23,157 nucleotides of DNA, taken from NCBI GenBank assembly GCA_004356555.1, contig SMWY01000041.1, positions 1-23,157 on the forward strand, read 5' to 3'. A program made the translations under genes and the position numbers. This document shows, piece by piece, positions 16,091 through 23,106 of this stretch (the stretch's first letter is position 1; the number at the start of each line of letters is the position of its first letter). Source of the DNA: Candidatus Dadabacteria bacterium (GTDB lineage Bacteria > Desulfobacterota_D > UBA1144 > Nemesobacterales > UBA2774). The notes beneath the pieces were generated by a model. It saw only the letters and a list, made by a program, of their open reading frames with translations, had not been told where the DNA came from and ran no database searches.

Positions 16091-16263
16091 GAAATTTGTT
16101 CCTCAGAATGGGGTTATTCGTACATTTTTTAAATATGTGAGTACATAAGCAGCGTTGAGAATTATCACTGTTGCAAGTATTGCTTGTCAACAATAAATTC
16201 GCTTGGTATTCTTTAAACAAAGAAATGGCCGCACAGTAATTCTTGATATTACGGAGAGAAATT

Positions 16264-16677
16264 ATAAGAAAACATACAACAATTTTTACCTTATTCTTGA
16301 GTCTTTTAATTGCGGTAATTGCGTTTGCTGAAGATGATGAAACTATCAAGCTTTACAACTCTTACGTAGAGGCAACCAAAAAAGCAAAGTCCATTAATGA
16401 ACTAAAACCTTACCTTTCGCAAAACTACATAAACCAAATGGGTGAAATAACAAAAGAAGATGAAGCTCTCTTCCTTAAAATTATAAAAGAAGAGCGAAAG
16501 AAGATTAAAATAACGGCTATCTCCTCTAAAATTAATGGTGATACCGCTATATTAACAGTTGATGGCGTCGATACTACTAGTAATGAGCCTATCGATGGAA
16601 TTGTATTTCTTGTTAAAGAAAACGGAAAATGGAAATTCGTGCAAGAAGAATTTATTTCTGACGTAGTGATTGAATAG
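16264..16677 (+). CDS. Small secreted DUF4878-like protein with apparent non-ATG start
   Basis: No ATG, GTG or TTG gives a good start. A TTG at 16243 is in frame but has no ribosome site. ATA at 16264 has GGAGAG (16253-16258) five bases upstream and would begin I/M-RKHTTIFTLFLSLLIAVIAFAEDD, a complete signal peptide. I annotate from there (137 residues). ATT 16261 is another possibility. The mature part is short and helical-then-beta, with a predicted helix (ETIKLYNSYVEATKKAKSINEL) followed by alternating strands ending GKWKFVQEEF. This resembles the NTF2-like fold of DUF4878/lumazine-binding-like exported proteins. Function is unknown. It is divergent from the M42 peptidase. Confidence 0.65.
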   Translation: MRKHTTIFTLFLSLLIAVIAFAEDDETIKLYNSYVEATKKAKSINELKPYLSQNYINQMGEITKEDEALFLKIIKEERKKIKITAISSKINGDTAILTVDGVDTTSNEPIDGIVFLVKENGKWKFVQEEFISDVVIE

Positions 16678-16687
16678 CTCGTATAAT
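16658..16687 (+). promoter_or_regulatory. Possible sigma-70 promoter for the beta-CASP-like/yjbQ pair
   Basis: TATAAT at 16682-16687 is a perfect -10. CTGACG at 16658-16663, 18 bases upstream, is a partial -35. It overlaps the end of the previous gene and would drive the downstream pair, with the following hairpin as part of its leader. Confidence 0.4.
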
Positions 16688-16702
16688 AGGCATGATATTC
16701 CT

Positions 16703-16731
16703 ACAAAGCTCATATGAAATTGAGCTTGTGT
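16703..16731 (+). terminator. Hairpin after the secreted-protein gene (terminator or leader)
   Basis: AAGCTCA (16706-16712) pairs with TGAGCTT (16721-16727) across an 8-base loop, and ACA/TGT extends the stem past one bulge. CATTTTC follows, a short T-tract. It could terminate the upstream gene or form the leader of the next one. Confidence 0.4.
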
Positions 16732-16786
16732 CATTTTCACCTGCTTGAAAATCATACCCTCCGAAGTACACTAAATTTTAGACTTA

Positions 16787-17755
16787 ATGATTGAATATAA
16801 CGAAGGAATTCATTTAAAAGGAACAGACCTCTGGTTCGATTCAAAAAAGAAAGCGGGACTTTCTTTTATCTCGAATGCAAATATAAGTAAATTTACTCCT
16901 TCTGAAAAGATCATTGCCACTCCTGAGACTATTAAATTCTTAGACAAGAAGATTAAAAAATCCGTAGTTCTCGCTTGTCCCTTCTACAGACCATTCGCGC
17001 TGGGCAATCTGCAGGTCGAGCTTGTTCCATCAGGCCATATGCTCGGGTCCTCACAGATAATAGTTGATAAAGGTGATAAAACACTTATTTATACCGGGGA
17101 TATAAATTTAAAAAAGCTCCCGACAGTAGAGCCCGCTTACACAAAACATTGTGACGTTTTGGTTATGAAATGTACTTACGGGCTGCCTGACTATATATTC
17201 CCCCCTTTTGATGAATCAATTGAACCTTTAATCAGATTCATCAACGAAACACTATCATCGGATTCCACACCTGTAATACTGGTAGAACCTGTGGGAAAAG
17301 CTCAAGATATCATTAAGGTCCTTGGTGAGAATGGATTTAAACTCAGTCTTCACAAATCGGTATATAAAGCTACTAAAATATACGAGGAAGTTGGAATTGA
17401 GTTTAGAGATTATGAGCTTTTTAGGCCCACAGACATTGAGGAAAAGATTGTTATAATTCCACCTGATAAAATAGAGTCCAATAACATTAAGAATATCAAA
17501 AGGAAAAAAGTCGCAATAATTATCGAATGGGCTGTAGAAGAAAAATCAGCGATAAAATCAGCATTTAAAGCCAATGAGGCGTTTACTTTTAGCAATCACG
17601 CCGGATACAATGAACTTCTACAATATGTGGAGTATGTAAGTCCTGAAAAGGTGTATCTGATTGACAAGCATGCTATAGAGTTTGCTGGAAGCTTGCAAAA
17701 AAAAGGGTATCAAGCCATGGCACTTGAAGAACCTACACAACTAAATCTTTTATAG
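16787..17755 (+). CDS. Beta-CASP/MBL-fold nuclease-like protein with lost metal ligands
   Basis: A 322-residue protein of the MBL/beta-CASP exonuclease type (COG1236-like, as in archaeal mRNA 3'-processing factors and bacterial ligase-associated exonucleases). Kept features are the opening EGIHLKGTDLWFD, SGHMLGSSQ with His84, and IYTGD with Asp105. The C-terminal FSNHAGYNELLQYVEYVSPEKVYLI corresponds to the SDHADxxELL block. The key HxHxDH motif, expected at 30-35, reads NANISK, so every metal ligand there is replaced, and the C-terminal SDH is SNH. The ECTYG block is KCTYG. It is therefore probably not a working nuclease and may be a binding or regulatory paralogue. It lies 10 bp upstream of a yjbQ-type gene, so the two are co-transcribed. 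The frame is intact, arguing against simple decay. Confidence 0.8.
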   Translation: MIEYNEGIHLKGTDLWFDSKKKAGLSFISNANISKFTPSEKIIATPETIKFLDKKIKKSVVLACPFYRPFALGNLQVELVPSGHMLGSSQIIVDKGDKTLIYTGDINLKKLPTVEPAYTKHCDVLVMKCTYGLPDYIFPPFDESIEPLIRFINETLSSDSTPVILVEPVGKAQDIIKVLGENGFKLSLHKSVYKATKIYEEVGIEFRDYELFRPTDIEEKIVIIPPDKIESNNIKNIKRKKVAIIIEWAVEEKSAIKSAFKANEAFTFSNHAGYNELLQYVEYVSPEKVYLIDKHAIEFAGSLQKKGYQAMALEEPTQLNLL

Positions 17756-17765
17756 GAGATAAAAA

Positions 17766-18185
17766 GTGGCTGTAATAACCAAGGGTCTTCGAATTGAGAC
17801 AAATGGCGATACCGATTTAATCGATATCACAAGTGAAGTGGCAAGAGGTGTGAGTGAATCGGGAGTATCTTCTGGAACAGTTACGGTTTTTATACCTGGA
17901 TCGACTGCGGGAGTCACAACTATTGAATACGAGGGCGGAGCAATTAGGGATTTTCAAGAGGCAATTGAAAGAATCGCTCCTAAAGATATAGGCTACTACC
18001 ATGACGCAAGATGGGGGGACGGTAACGGTTACTCTCACGTAAGAGCCGCTCTTCAAGGAGCATCTCTAACTGTTCCTTTTACTTCCTCCAGACTACTGCT
18101 TGGAACATGGCAGCAGATCATAGTGGTAGATTTCGACAACCGAGCAAGATCAAGAGAAATAATTCTTCAGATTATTGGGGAGTGA
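17766..18185 (+). CDS. YjbQ/UPF0047 family protein (secondary thiamine-phosphate synthase-like)
   Basis: A 139-residue protein covering the whole UPF0047 domain. GSTAGVTTIEYE corresponds to the HTTAG element, and HDARWGDGNGYSHVRAALQGASLTVPF and LLGTWQQIIVVDFDNRARSREI are near-consensus. Members form trimers with a metal-binding pocket. E. coli YjbQ has weak thiamine-phosphate synthase activity, but the true role is uncertain. The His of HTTAG is replaced here (GSTAG). The start is GTG 17766 with AGGAG upstream at good spacing. It is coupled to the beta-CASP-like gene and convergent with npdG. Confidence 0.9.
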   Translation: MAVITKGLRIETNGDTDLIDITSEVARGVSESGVSSGTVTVFIPGSTAGVTTIEYEGGAIRDFQEAIERIAPKDIGYYHDARWGDGNGYSHVRAALQGASLTVPFTSSRLLLGTWQQIIVVDFDNRARSREIILQIIGE

Positions 18186-18187
18186 AA

Positions 18188-18222
18188 TTTAGAGGCAGCC
18201 TCAAAAAAGGCCACCTTCTAAA
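18188..18222. terminator. Candidate bidirectional hairpin between yjbQ-type gene and npdG
   Basis: TTTAGA at 18188-18193 pairs with TCTAAA at 18217-18222, and inner GG/CC and GCC/GGC pairs extend the stem past small mismatches around a TCAAAAAA loop. It lies between the converging stops. No strong T-tract follows on either side, so confidence is low. Confidence 0.35.
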
Positions 18223-18224
18223 AG

Positions 18225-18884
18225 TTACGTAAATTTAACAGAAAAATGCTGCTTATATTTAACGTTTAAATTAACAATAAGGGGCGTAATTGCTTCAATC
18301 ATTGCTGAGAGCTTAAGTGGTCCTGCATCCAATACCCTTATAGTCGGGATTTCTTCTGTGAGCTTCTTAACCACTTCTTTGGCTTCCTCGTCATCCCCAC
18401 AAATTACTACGTCATAGTCTAAGTCTTCTTCAACTTTACTGAGTTCTTTAGCTGGAAGATTATGATATGCGGAAACAAGCCTTGCCGTCTCTGGAAGAGC
18501 TTCCTTAATTTCAAGTGCTGATGAACCATGGGGAGGAGGACTGTATACAAAACTCTTATCTTCTTGTCTTTCCATAGAAACTACTGGAGTTACTACAATT
18601 TGATCAGTAAAGCTATCTTTAATTTGACTAATGGTAGCCGCCGCATACTCAGGAGGGATAGTTATTATCACCACTTCCGCTGCTTTTGCAGCATCAGCAT
18701 TGGGCATCCCATGAATCTTTGACTCTATACCCAGATCGTTTAATTTTTCGATATACTCAGAGGCTATACCCTTCGCTTTTTCATCACTCCTTGATCCTAT
18801 GAAAATTTCATGCCCGACCTTGGACCATCTCAGGACCAGCCCTTCCGCAATATCTCCTGTACCACCTAGTAGCGCTATCTTCAT
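18225..18884 (-). CDS. npdG: NADPH-dependent F420 reductase (F420H2:NADP+ oxidoreductase)
   Basis: A 219-residue Rossmann protein of the NpdG/Fno family. It has the N-terminal LLGGTGDIAEGL dinucleotide loop, GSRSDEKA at the second strand (Ser-Arg typical of NADP preference), VVIITIPPEYA, PPPHGSSALEIKEALPETARLVSAYHNLPA and CGDDEEAKEVVKKLTEEI. These blocks are characteristic of enzymes moving hydride between coenzyme F420 and NADP. In bacteria this implies that F420 is made or taken up, though some relatives use other cofactors. The C-terminus (LSAMIEAITPLIVNLNVKYKQH) also fits. It stands alone, convergent with the yjbQ-type gene. No other F420 gene is in the window. Confidence 0.87.
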   Translation of the reverse strand: MKIALLGGTGDIAEGLVLRWSKVGHEIFIGSRSDEKAKGIASEYIEKLNDLGIESKIHGMPNADAAKAAEVVIITIPPEYAAATISQIKDSFTDQIVVTPVVSMERQEDKSFVYSPPPHGSSALEIKEALPETARLVSAYHNLPAKELSKVEEDLDYDVVICGDDEEAKEVVKKLTEEIPTIRVLDAGPLKLSAMIEAITPLIVNLNVKYKQHFSVKFT

Positions 18885-19036
18885 TTTATCCTTCTCCCGT
18901 CACGCAAATTTGCATTTATTTTAACAAAGCACAATCTCTTGTATAGAGACTCCGTGCTTATGTGTTATTGAGCAGTCTGGAATTAACCCGCTCCGGTATA
19001 TCTAGAACATATAACTATTAATATATTTCTTAGTGA

Positions 19037-19558
19037 TTAAAACTTCCTTTTGAAATACAGAAACACGGAAAAACTTTCTTCATTAAAGAAACTATCCTCA
19101 TTTGCCAATTCGTCGTCGGGAAGAGCTACAAACGGTAACACCCCTCCGTAAATAATGGTATCCCTGGACCTAAAATTATCAAAATTAACCATATACTCAT
19201 CTATAAATTCAATTTCAGGGTTCGGCAGCAAAGAAATCTGCTCTCCATCTTCATTAATTATTTCGTCACTTTTAGCTTGAGATCTTAAAGTGCCGGTAAC
19301 ATCGGAATCAGCCTTATAATCAGCATTGCAAGCATTTATTTCCCCATCGGAATTACTACTCGATTCGTTTTCTATTGGGTTTATTGCATTATCTTCGTTT
19401 TCAGGACAGACGTAGCTATCCTGTACAGAATTCTTGTATTCTCCTTTAATTGATATTGGAACAAGATTAGAATTTTCGGCAATTAACTCATTACCAACAG
19501 AACTCAAACCCGACCCAATAAATATTATTAAAATAAAGACCCACAGATAAACCCGCAT
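19037..19558 (-). CDS. Acidic exported protein of unknown function
   Basis: The frame is open to 19621, but ATG 19558 is preceded by GAGGGAG five bases upstream and begins a clear signal peptide (MRVYLWVFILIIFIGSGLSSVG), so I use it; 173 residues. The mature part is strongly acidic and Asn/Ser-rich, with two Cys flanking a low-complexity stretch (CPENEDNAINPIENESSSN up to NAC). These could form a disulfide. The C-terminal third (FRSRDTIIYGGVLPFVALPDDE, ending SVFLYFKRKF) looks beta-rich and ends in Phe, as outer-membrane barrel strands often do. I recognise no family. It has its own upstream region and no operon partner. It could be lineage-specific. Confidence 0.68.
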   Translation of the reverse strand: MRVYLWVFILIIFIGSGLSSVGNELIAENSNLVPISIKGEYKNSVQDSYVCPENEDNAINPIENESSSNSDGEINACNADYKADSDVTGTLRSQAKSDEIINEDGEQISLLPNPEIEFIDEYMVNFDNFRSRDTIIYGGVLPFVALPDDELANEDSFFNEESFSVFLYFKRKF

Positions 19559-19694
19559 TCTAACTCCCTCTAACCCTTGATAAATGCTGGTTAAGATTAA
19601 CTCCATACTTATTAATATCACCCGAATAAATATAATGCCTAAGGTTAATATATCAATAGTTATTTATTCAAAGAACCTTTCTAACTGATTTGGA

Positions 19695-20474
19695 TTACTT
19701 AATAAAATCGTTCAGGAATGCAATAATAACGCTATTAAATTCCTCAGCCTTTTCCTGCATTATAAAGTGACCCGAGCCCTTTACTATGTATAATTGTGAT
19801 CCATAAATTTTTTGATGAAGATACTCACCATATTTAGAAGGGGTTAGAATATCTTTGTCACCTGAAATAATGAGAGTCGGCACAATTATCTTCTCAACAT
19901 CATCCATTATATTAAACTCGTTACAGGCAATCAAATCCCAATAACAGACTTCGGCTCCTGTATCTAAAAGACCCTTCTTAAATTCTTGCTTAAGTTCCTG
20001 AGCAGAATCTTCACCAAACATCCTGTCAGGCGCGACTTCACAAAAAACCGCATAATTATTTCTAACAGTTTCAAGTGTCTGTTCCGCTACGCTGAGCTTT
20101 GCTCCAGTAGCCGCCAAAATACATGCTTGTAGAATTTCAGGATGCTCAAGTGCTAAGAGCATTGCCACTCCACCACCCATGGAATGACCGATTAATATAA
20201 TATTTTCTAATTGTAGACTATCTATAAATTCATTTAAAAAGTCTTTGTATTCTATTACACTCCGAAACCCTTCCCCGCCTGAACCGCCGCGACCCGGTAA
20301 ATCAATAGCAATGAAATTAAAATTGGGGTGATTTCTAAATAAACCCAGTTGAAACTTCCAGGTGGAGACATTCTGCCCGGCTCCGTGAATCAATAAAACT
20401 GTAGGACGAGACTTATCGAACTTATCTCCTTCTATGTAATGTAACTTGTTTCCTTGAATAGATATTTCAGACAT
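19695..20474 (-). CDS. Alpha/beta-hydrolase fold protein
   Basis: A 259-residue single-domain alpha/beta hydrolase. The oxyanion region is LLIHGAGQNVSTW, and the nucleophile elbow GHSMGGG gives Ser98. Asp208 in SGDKDILTP and His236 in GSGHFIMQE complete a plausible triad. DLPGRGGSGGEG is the usual loop after strand 4. No signal peptide is visible, so it is cytoplasmic. The substrate cannot be read; esterases, C-C hydrolases and MhpC/BioH-like enzymes all share this layout. It lies 44 bp downstream of the yggU-like gene on the same strand and could be the last gene of that cluster. Confidence 0.88.
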   Translation of the reverse strand: MSEISIQGNKLHYIEGDKFDKSRPTVLLIHGAGQNVSTWKFQLGLFRNHPNFNFIAIDLPGRGGSGGEGFRSVIEYKDFLNEFIDSLQLENIILIGHSMGGGVAMLLALEHPEILQACILAATGAKLSVAEQTLETVRNNYAVFCEVAPDRMFGEDSAQELKQEFKKGLLDTGAEVCYWDLIACNEFNIMDDVEKIIVPTLIISGDKDILTPSKYGEYLHQKIYGSQLYIVKGSGHFIMQEKAEEFNSVIIAFLNDFIK

Positions 20475-20518
20475 ATTGATAAAATACGGACAAATATAGT
20501 AAGTTGGTTTCCATAGGT

Positions 20519-20674
20519 CTATGACTCTCGATATTTATTTAATAACAAACTGAAAGACTTTTGATCAATACCTGAAATTTTTATCTTGAGCCTGCCGTTA
20601 TGTAAACCTATAATTTGATCTTTCGAGGATCCCGGCTGAATCTGGACCTGGATATTTAGGGAATTTTCACCCAA
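20519..20674 (-). CDS. yggU: Shortened DUF167/YggU-like protein
   Basis: This 51-codon frame, from TTG 20674 to TAG 20519, begins 7 bp after the yggT stop. It reads NIQVQIQPGSSKDQIIGLHNGRLKIKISG, a clear DUF167 N-terminal half (V-x-V-x-PG-x-x-x-x-x-I-x-G...G-x-LK-I). It then ends as IDQKSFSLLLNKYRES and lacks the usual PPxxGKANxAL and SGxxSRxK parts of this roughly 95-residue family. The position after yggT is exactly where yggU sits in many bacteria, supporting the call. It is either a truncated relic or a minimal version. The start is uncertain (GAGG 12 bases upstream). The function of YggU is unknown. Confidence 0.62.
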   Translation of the reverse strand: MGENSLNIQVQIQPGSSKDQIIGLHNGRLKIKISGIDQKSFSLLLNKYRES

Positions 20675-20680
20675 TTGTAT

Positions 20681-20983
20681 TTAAAACCTCTGGGCTAACT
20701 CCAATAGAGAATTAACCAAAAATACCCTCAAGAAATAAATAACTACAATAACAATAAGTGGAGATAGGTCAAGTGTACCGCCGATAGGTGGTATTATTCT
20801 TCTGGCATATCTCAAGACCGGCTCAGTCGCCGCATATAAGAATTGTACTATTGGGTTATAAGGACTCGGACTTACCCATGAAATTATCGCTCTAGCAATG
20901 ATAACATACAAATATATTGTCAGGCCCCAGTTAAGAACCTGAGCAATACCCTCCAAAAAGTTTCCAGTTAAAATATCCATCAC
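20681..20983 (-). CDS. yggT: YggT-family membrane protein
   Basis: A 100-residue protein with two main hydrophobic spans and the YggT hallmarks: the span LNWGLTIYLYVIIARAIISWV, then SPYNPIVQFLYAATEPVLRYARRIIPPIGGTLDLSPLIVIVVIYFL. YggT proteins (CCB3 of chloroplasts is a relative) are small inner-membrane proteins linked to osmotic tolerance and cytochrome maturation in other organisms. Its start overlaps the proC stop by four bases (ATG at 20983, proC stop at 20980), so translation is coupled, in the conserved yggS-proC-yggT-yggU order. Confidence 0.93.
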   Translation of the reverse strand: MMDILTGNFLEGIAQVLNWGLTIYLYVIIARAIISWVSPSPYNPIVQFLYAATEPVLRYARRIIPPIGGTLDLSPLIVIVVIYFLRVFLVNSLLELAQRF

Positions 20984-21795
20984 TTATCCCCCTTGGACAA
21001 TTCTTTTGAACGACGCGTAGCAGCTTCTACCGCGGAAATAGTGCTGGACCTAAATCTGCCTTTTTCCAAACTATGCACACCTTCGATAGTAGTTCCCCCT
21101 GGAGACGAAACCATATCTTTAAACTCTGCAGGATGAGCGCCGCCCTCTATAATCATTTTAGCGGTACCGTAGACAGTTTGGGCGGCTAGTCTATGAGCCA
21201 TGTCCCTCGGAAGACCCATCTTGACCCCTCCATCAGAAAGGGCTTCAATAAAAATCGATACGAAAGCAGGTCCGCTTCCGCTAAGACCTGTTGCCGGGTC
21301 CAGAAGAGCTTCATCCTCTACTATATATGCTATACCAACCGATTCGAATATCTTCTTTACACGCTCTTTTTCTTTGGAAGTCACATTCTCATTACAATAA
21401 AGCACTGACGCTCCGGCAAGCACCAAGGCTGGGGTATTAGGCATTACCCTGATTAATTTTGTTTTATTTTCCAGAATCTGGGATATTGCAGGAATACTTA
21501 TACCTGCCGCTATTGTTATGACTATTTTTCTCGGAGTTAATTCGCTATTGATTTCCTCTAGAACATTAAAGACATGGTTTGGTTTCACCGAAAGTACAAT
21601 TATATCGGCTTGTTTGGCTGCTTTATTATTTTTATCACTTATTTTAATTTTGTACTCAGAACGTAAATACTCAAGCCTCTTTTTTAATACATCTGCGGCA
21701 ATAATATCCCCCGGTTTATATACACCGGATGTTATCAGCCCTCTTATTAGAGCCTCAGCCATGTTGCCCGCACCTATAAATGCAATTTTGCTCAT
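20980..21795 (-). CDS. proC: Pyrroline-5-carboxylate reductase
   Basis: A 271-residue enzyme reducing pyrroline-5-carboxylate to proline with NAD(P)H. The Rossmann loop GAGNMAEAL, LSVKPNHV, ITIAAGI and VMPNTPALVLAGASVL are all present. The substrate block is GLSGSGPAFVSIFIEALSDGGVKMGLPRDMA, and HPAEFKDMVSSPGGTTIEG is the family signature near the C-terminus. The frame can start at TTG 21807, but ATG 21795 starts MSKIAFIGAGNM with GAGG six bases upstream, so I choose it. It is coupled to yggT downstream and 24 bp from the yggS stop upstream. It is complete and undamaged. Confidence 0.96.
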   Translation of the reverse strand: MSKIAFIGAGNMAEALIRGLITSGVYKPGDIIAADVLKKRLEYLRSEYKIKISDKNNKAAKQADIIVLSVKPNHVFNVLEEINSELTPRKIVITIAAGISIPAISQILENKTKLIRVMPNTPALVLAGASVLYCNENVTSKEKERVKKIFESVGIAYIVEDEALLDPATGLSGSGPAFVSIFIEALSDGGVKMGLPRDMAHRLAAQTVYGTAKMIIEGGAHPAEFKDMVSSPGGTTIEGVHSLEKGRFRSSTISAVEAATRRSKELSKGDK

Positions 21796-21819
21796 TTCTA
21801 ACCTCAATTTAAATTTGTT

Positions 21820-22509
21820 CTAATCCCTTTCTCCAAAAATTGCCGAGCCTACTCTGATAATTGTCGCCCCTTCTTCAATTGCTACCTCAAAATCCCCGCT
21901 CATTCCCATTGAAAGCTCGTTTAGTTTTGGAAATGATGCTAGTAGACTATCTCTAAGTTCTCTAAGCCGATTGAAGTATGGCCTTGCCGTTTCCGGATCA
22001 TCAAAATAAGGGGGCATTGTCATGAGTCCCTGAACATCAATTAAAGATAAACATCTAAGTTCTTTTAAGAATTCTTCCAATTTTGAGGGATTGATACCTC
22101 CCTTCGATTCTTCCCCTCCAGTGTCTACTTCTATGAGTACCGGTACTGTTATTCCCATGTTTTCTGCTCTTTTATTAATCTCCTCTGCTACAGAAAGTGA
22201 GTCAAGAGAATGAATAAGCTCAACTTTCCCCATTACATATTTAACTTTGTTTTTTTGAAGCTGGCCTATGAAATGCCATTTTATTTCCTGATCTACTTCT
22301 TTTTCAAGTACTTTGAATTTATCTCGGAACTCTTGGGCATAATTTTCACCGAATGTGTTAATACCAAGGTTCATAGATTTTATAACTCGCTCAGACTCAA
22401 CCTTTTTTGTTACCGCTACGAGTTTTATTTCGCTTGAGTCTCGTCCGGCCTTCGCAGCAGCGTTTTCTATTCTTTCCCTGACACTATTTAAATTACTTTC
22501 TAAATCCAT
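21820..22509 (-). CDS. yggS: YggS/PLPBP-family pyridoxal-phosphate homeostasis protein
   Basis: A 229-residue PLP-binding protein (PROSC/PLPBP family). The cofactor lysine is Lys35 in LVAVTKKV. FGENYAQEF, WHFIGQLQKNK, SLDSLSVAEEIN, EVDTGGEESKGG, GLMTMPPY and LSMGMSGDFEVAIEEGATIIRVGSAIFGER are the conserved active-site strands, all present. The protein folds as a TIM barrel without known catalysis and buffers free PLP. Its ATG lies inside the end of maf, a 17-base overlap in another frame, so the two are translated from one message. Confidence 0.95.
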   Translation of the reverse strand: MDLESNLNSVRERIENAAAKAGRDSSEIKLVAVTKKVESERVIKSMNLGINTFGENYAQEFRDKFKVLEKEVDQEIKWHFIGQLQKNKVKYVMGKVELIHSLDSLSVAEEINKRAENMGITVPVLIEVDTGGEESKGGINPSKLEEFLKELRCLSLIDVQGLMTMPPYFDDPETARPYFNRLRELRDSLLASFPKLNELSMGMSGDFEVAIEEGATIIRVGSAIFGERD

Positions 22510-23098
22510 CGCCGCAAAAAAGCCTCAAAGCTCCAAGTTTGTTTAATGCTTCTAAAACCTCAACCAGAGGAAGACCGACAACATTAGTATATGAGCCTTC
22601 GATCCCCTTTATCATAAAAGCGCCAAACCCCTGTATTCCATATGCGCCCGCTTTATCCATCGGCTCTCCGGTTTTAATGTAACCTTCTATCTCCTTGGGT
22701 TCAAGAGTTTTAACCCGCACCTTTGTATCCACAACCTCACTGTGCAGAATTTTATCTTTAGGTTTCGCTATGGAAAATGCAGTGAGCACATGATGTACAC
22801 TTCCTGAAATTCTACTTAAAATAGCCCTTGCATCTTCTTCGTCCGAGGGCTTGCCCAGGATTTCATTCTCTATAACAACAATTGTATCGGCCCCAATTAC
22901 AAGAAATTCGCCTTTTAGATTTTTTGAGACGGAAATTGCTTTCTCTGAAGCCAGTCTTTGCGCATAATCTTTAGGATTATCGTTGTGTAATAAGGATTCA
23001 TCAGATGAGGGAGCTATGACTTCAAACTGGATTCCCACACTATGTAAAAGTTCTTTCCTCCTGGGAGATGAGGAAGCTAAGATAATTCTACTATTCAT
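22493..23098 (-). CDS. maf: Maf-family nucleoside triphosphate pyrophosphatase
   Basis: A 201-residue Maf protein. Signature elements are LASSSPRRKELL (7-18), VIGADTIVV with the metal-binding Asp, GKPSDEEDARAIL, the hinge THHV-like region HHVLTAF, and MDKAGAYGIQG. Maf proteins hydrolyse non-canonical or dTTP/UTP-type nucleotides to monophosphates and were named from their effect on septum formation. The SSSPRR and GADT forms suggest the YhdE-like dTTP/UTP class, though this is not decisive. It is the first clearly seen gene of the cluster, overlapping yggS by 17 bases, with a probable upstream gene ending 9 bp before it. Confidence 0.94.
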   Translation of the reverse strand: MNSRIILASSSPRRKELLHSVGIQFEVIAPSSDESLLHNDNPKDYAQRLASEKAISVSKNLKGEFLVIGADTIVVIENEILGKPSDEEDARAILSRISGSVHHVLTAFSIAKPKDKILHSEVVDTKVRVKTLEPKEIEGYIKTGEPMDKAGAYGIQGFGAFMIKGIEGSYTNVVGLPLVEVLEALNKLGALRLFCGDGFRK

Positions 23099-23106
23099 TA
23101 TAAAAA

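Noticed and set aside
16083..16349. Minus-strand 88-codon frame upstream of the M42 peptidase
   Set aside because: It crosses the divergent promoter region and the start of the secreted-protein gene and has no domain.
18192..18202. GAGGCAGCCTC mini-palindrome as an operator
   Set aside because: It lies between two converging stop codons and is better explained as part of a termination hairpin.
21795..21807. TTG 21807 as the proC start
   Set aside because: The GAGG ribosome site lies between it and ATG 21795, which begins the normal MSKIAFIGAGNM terminus.
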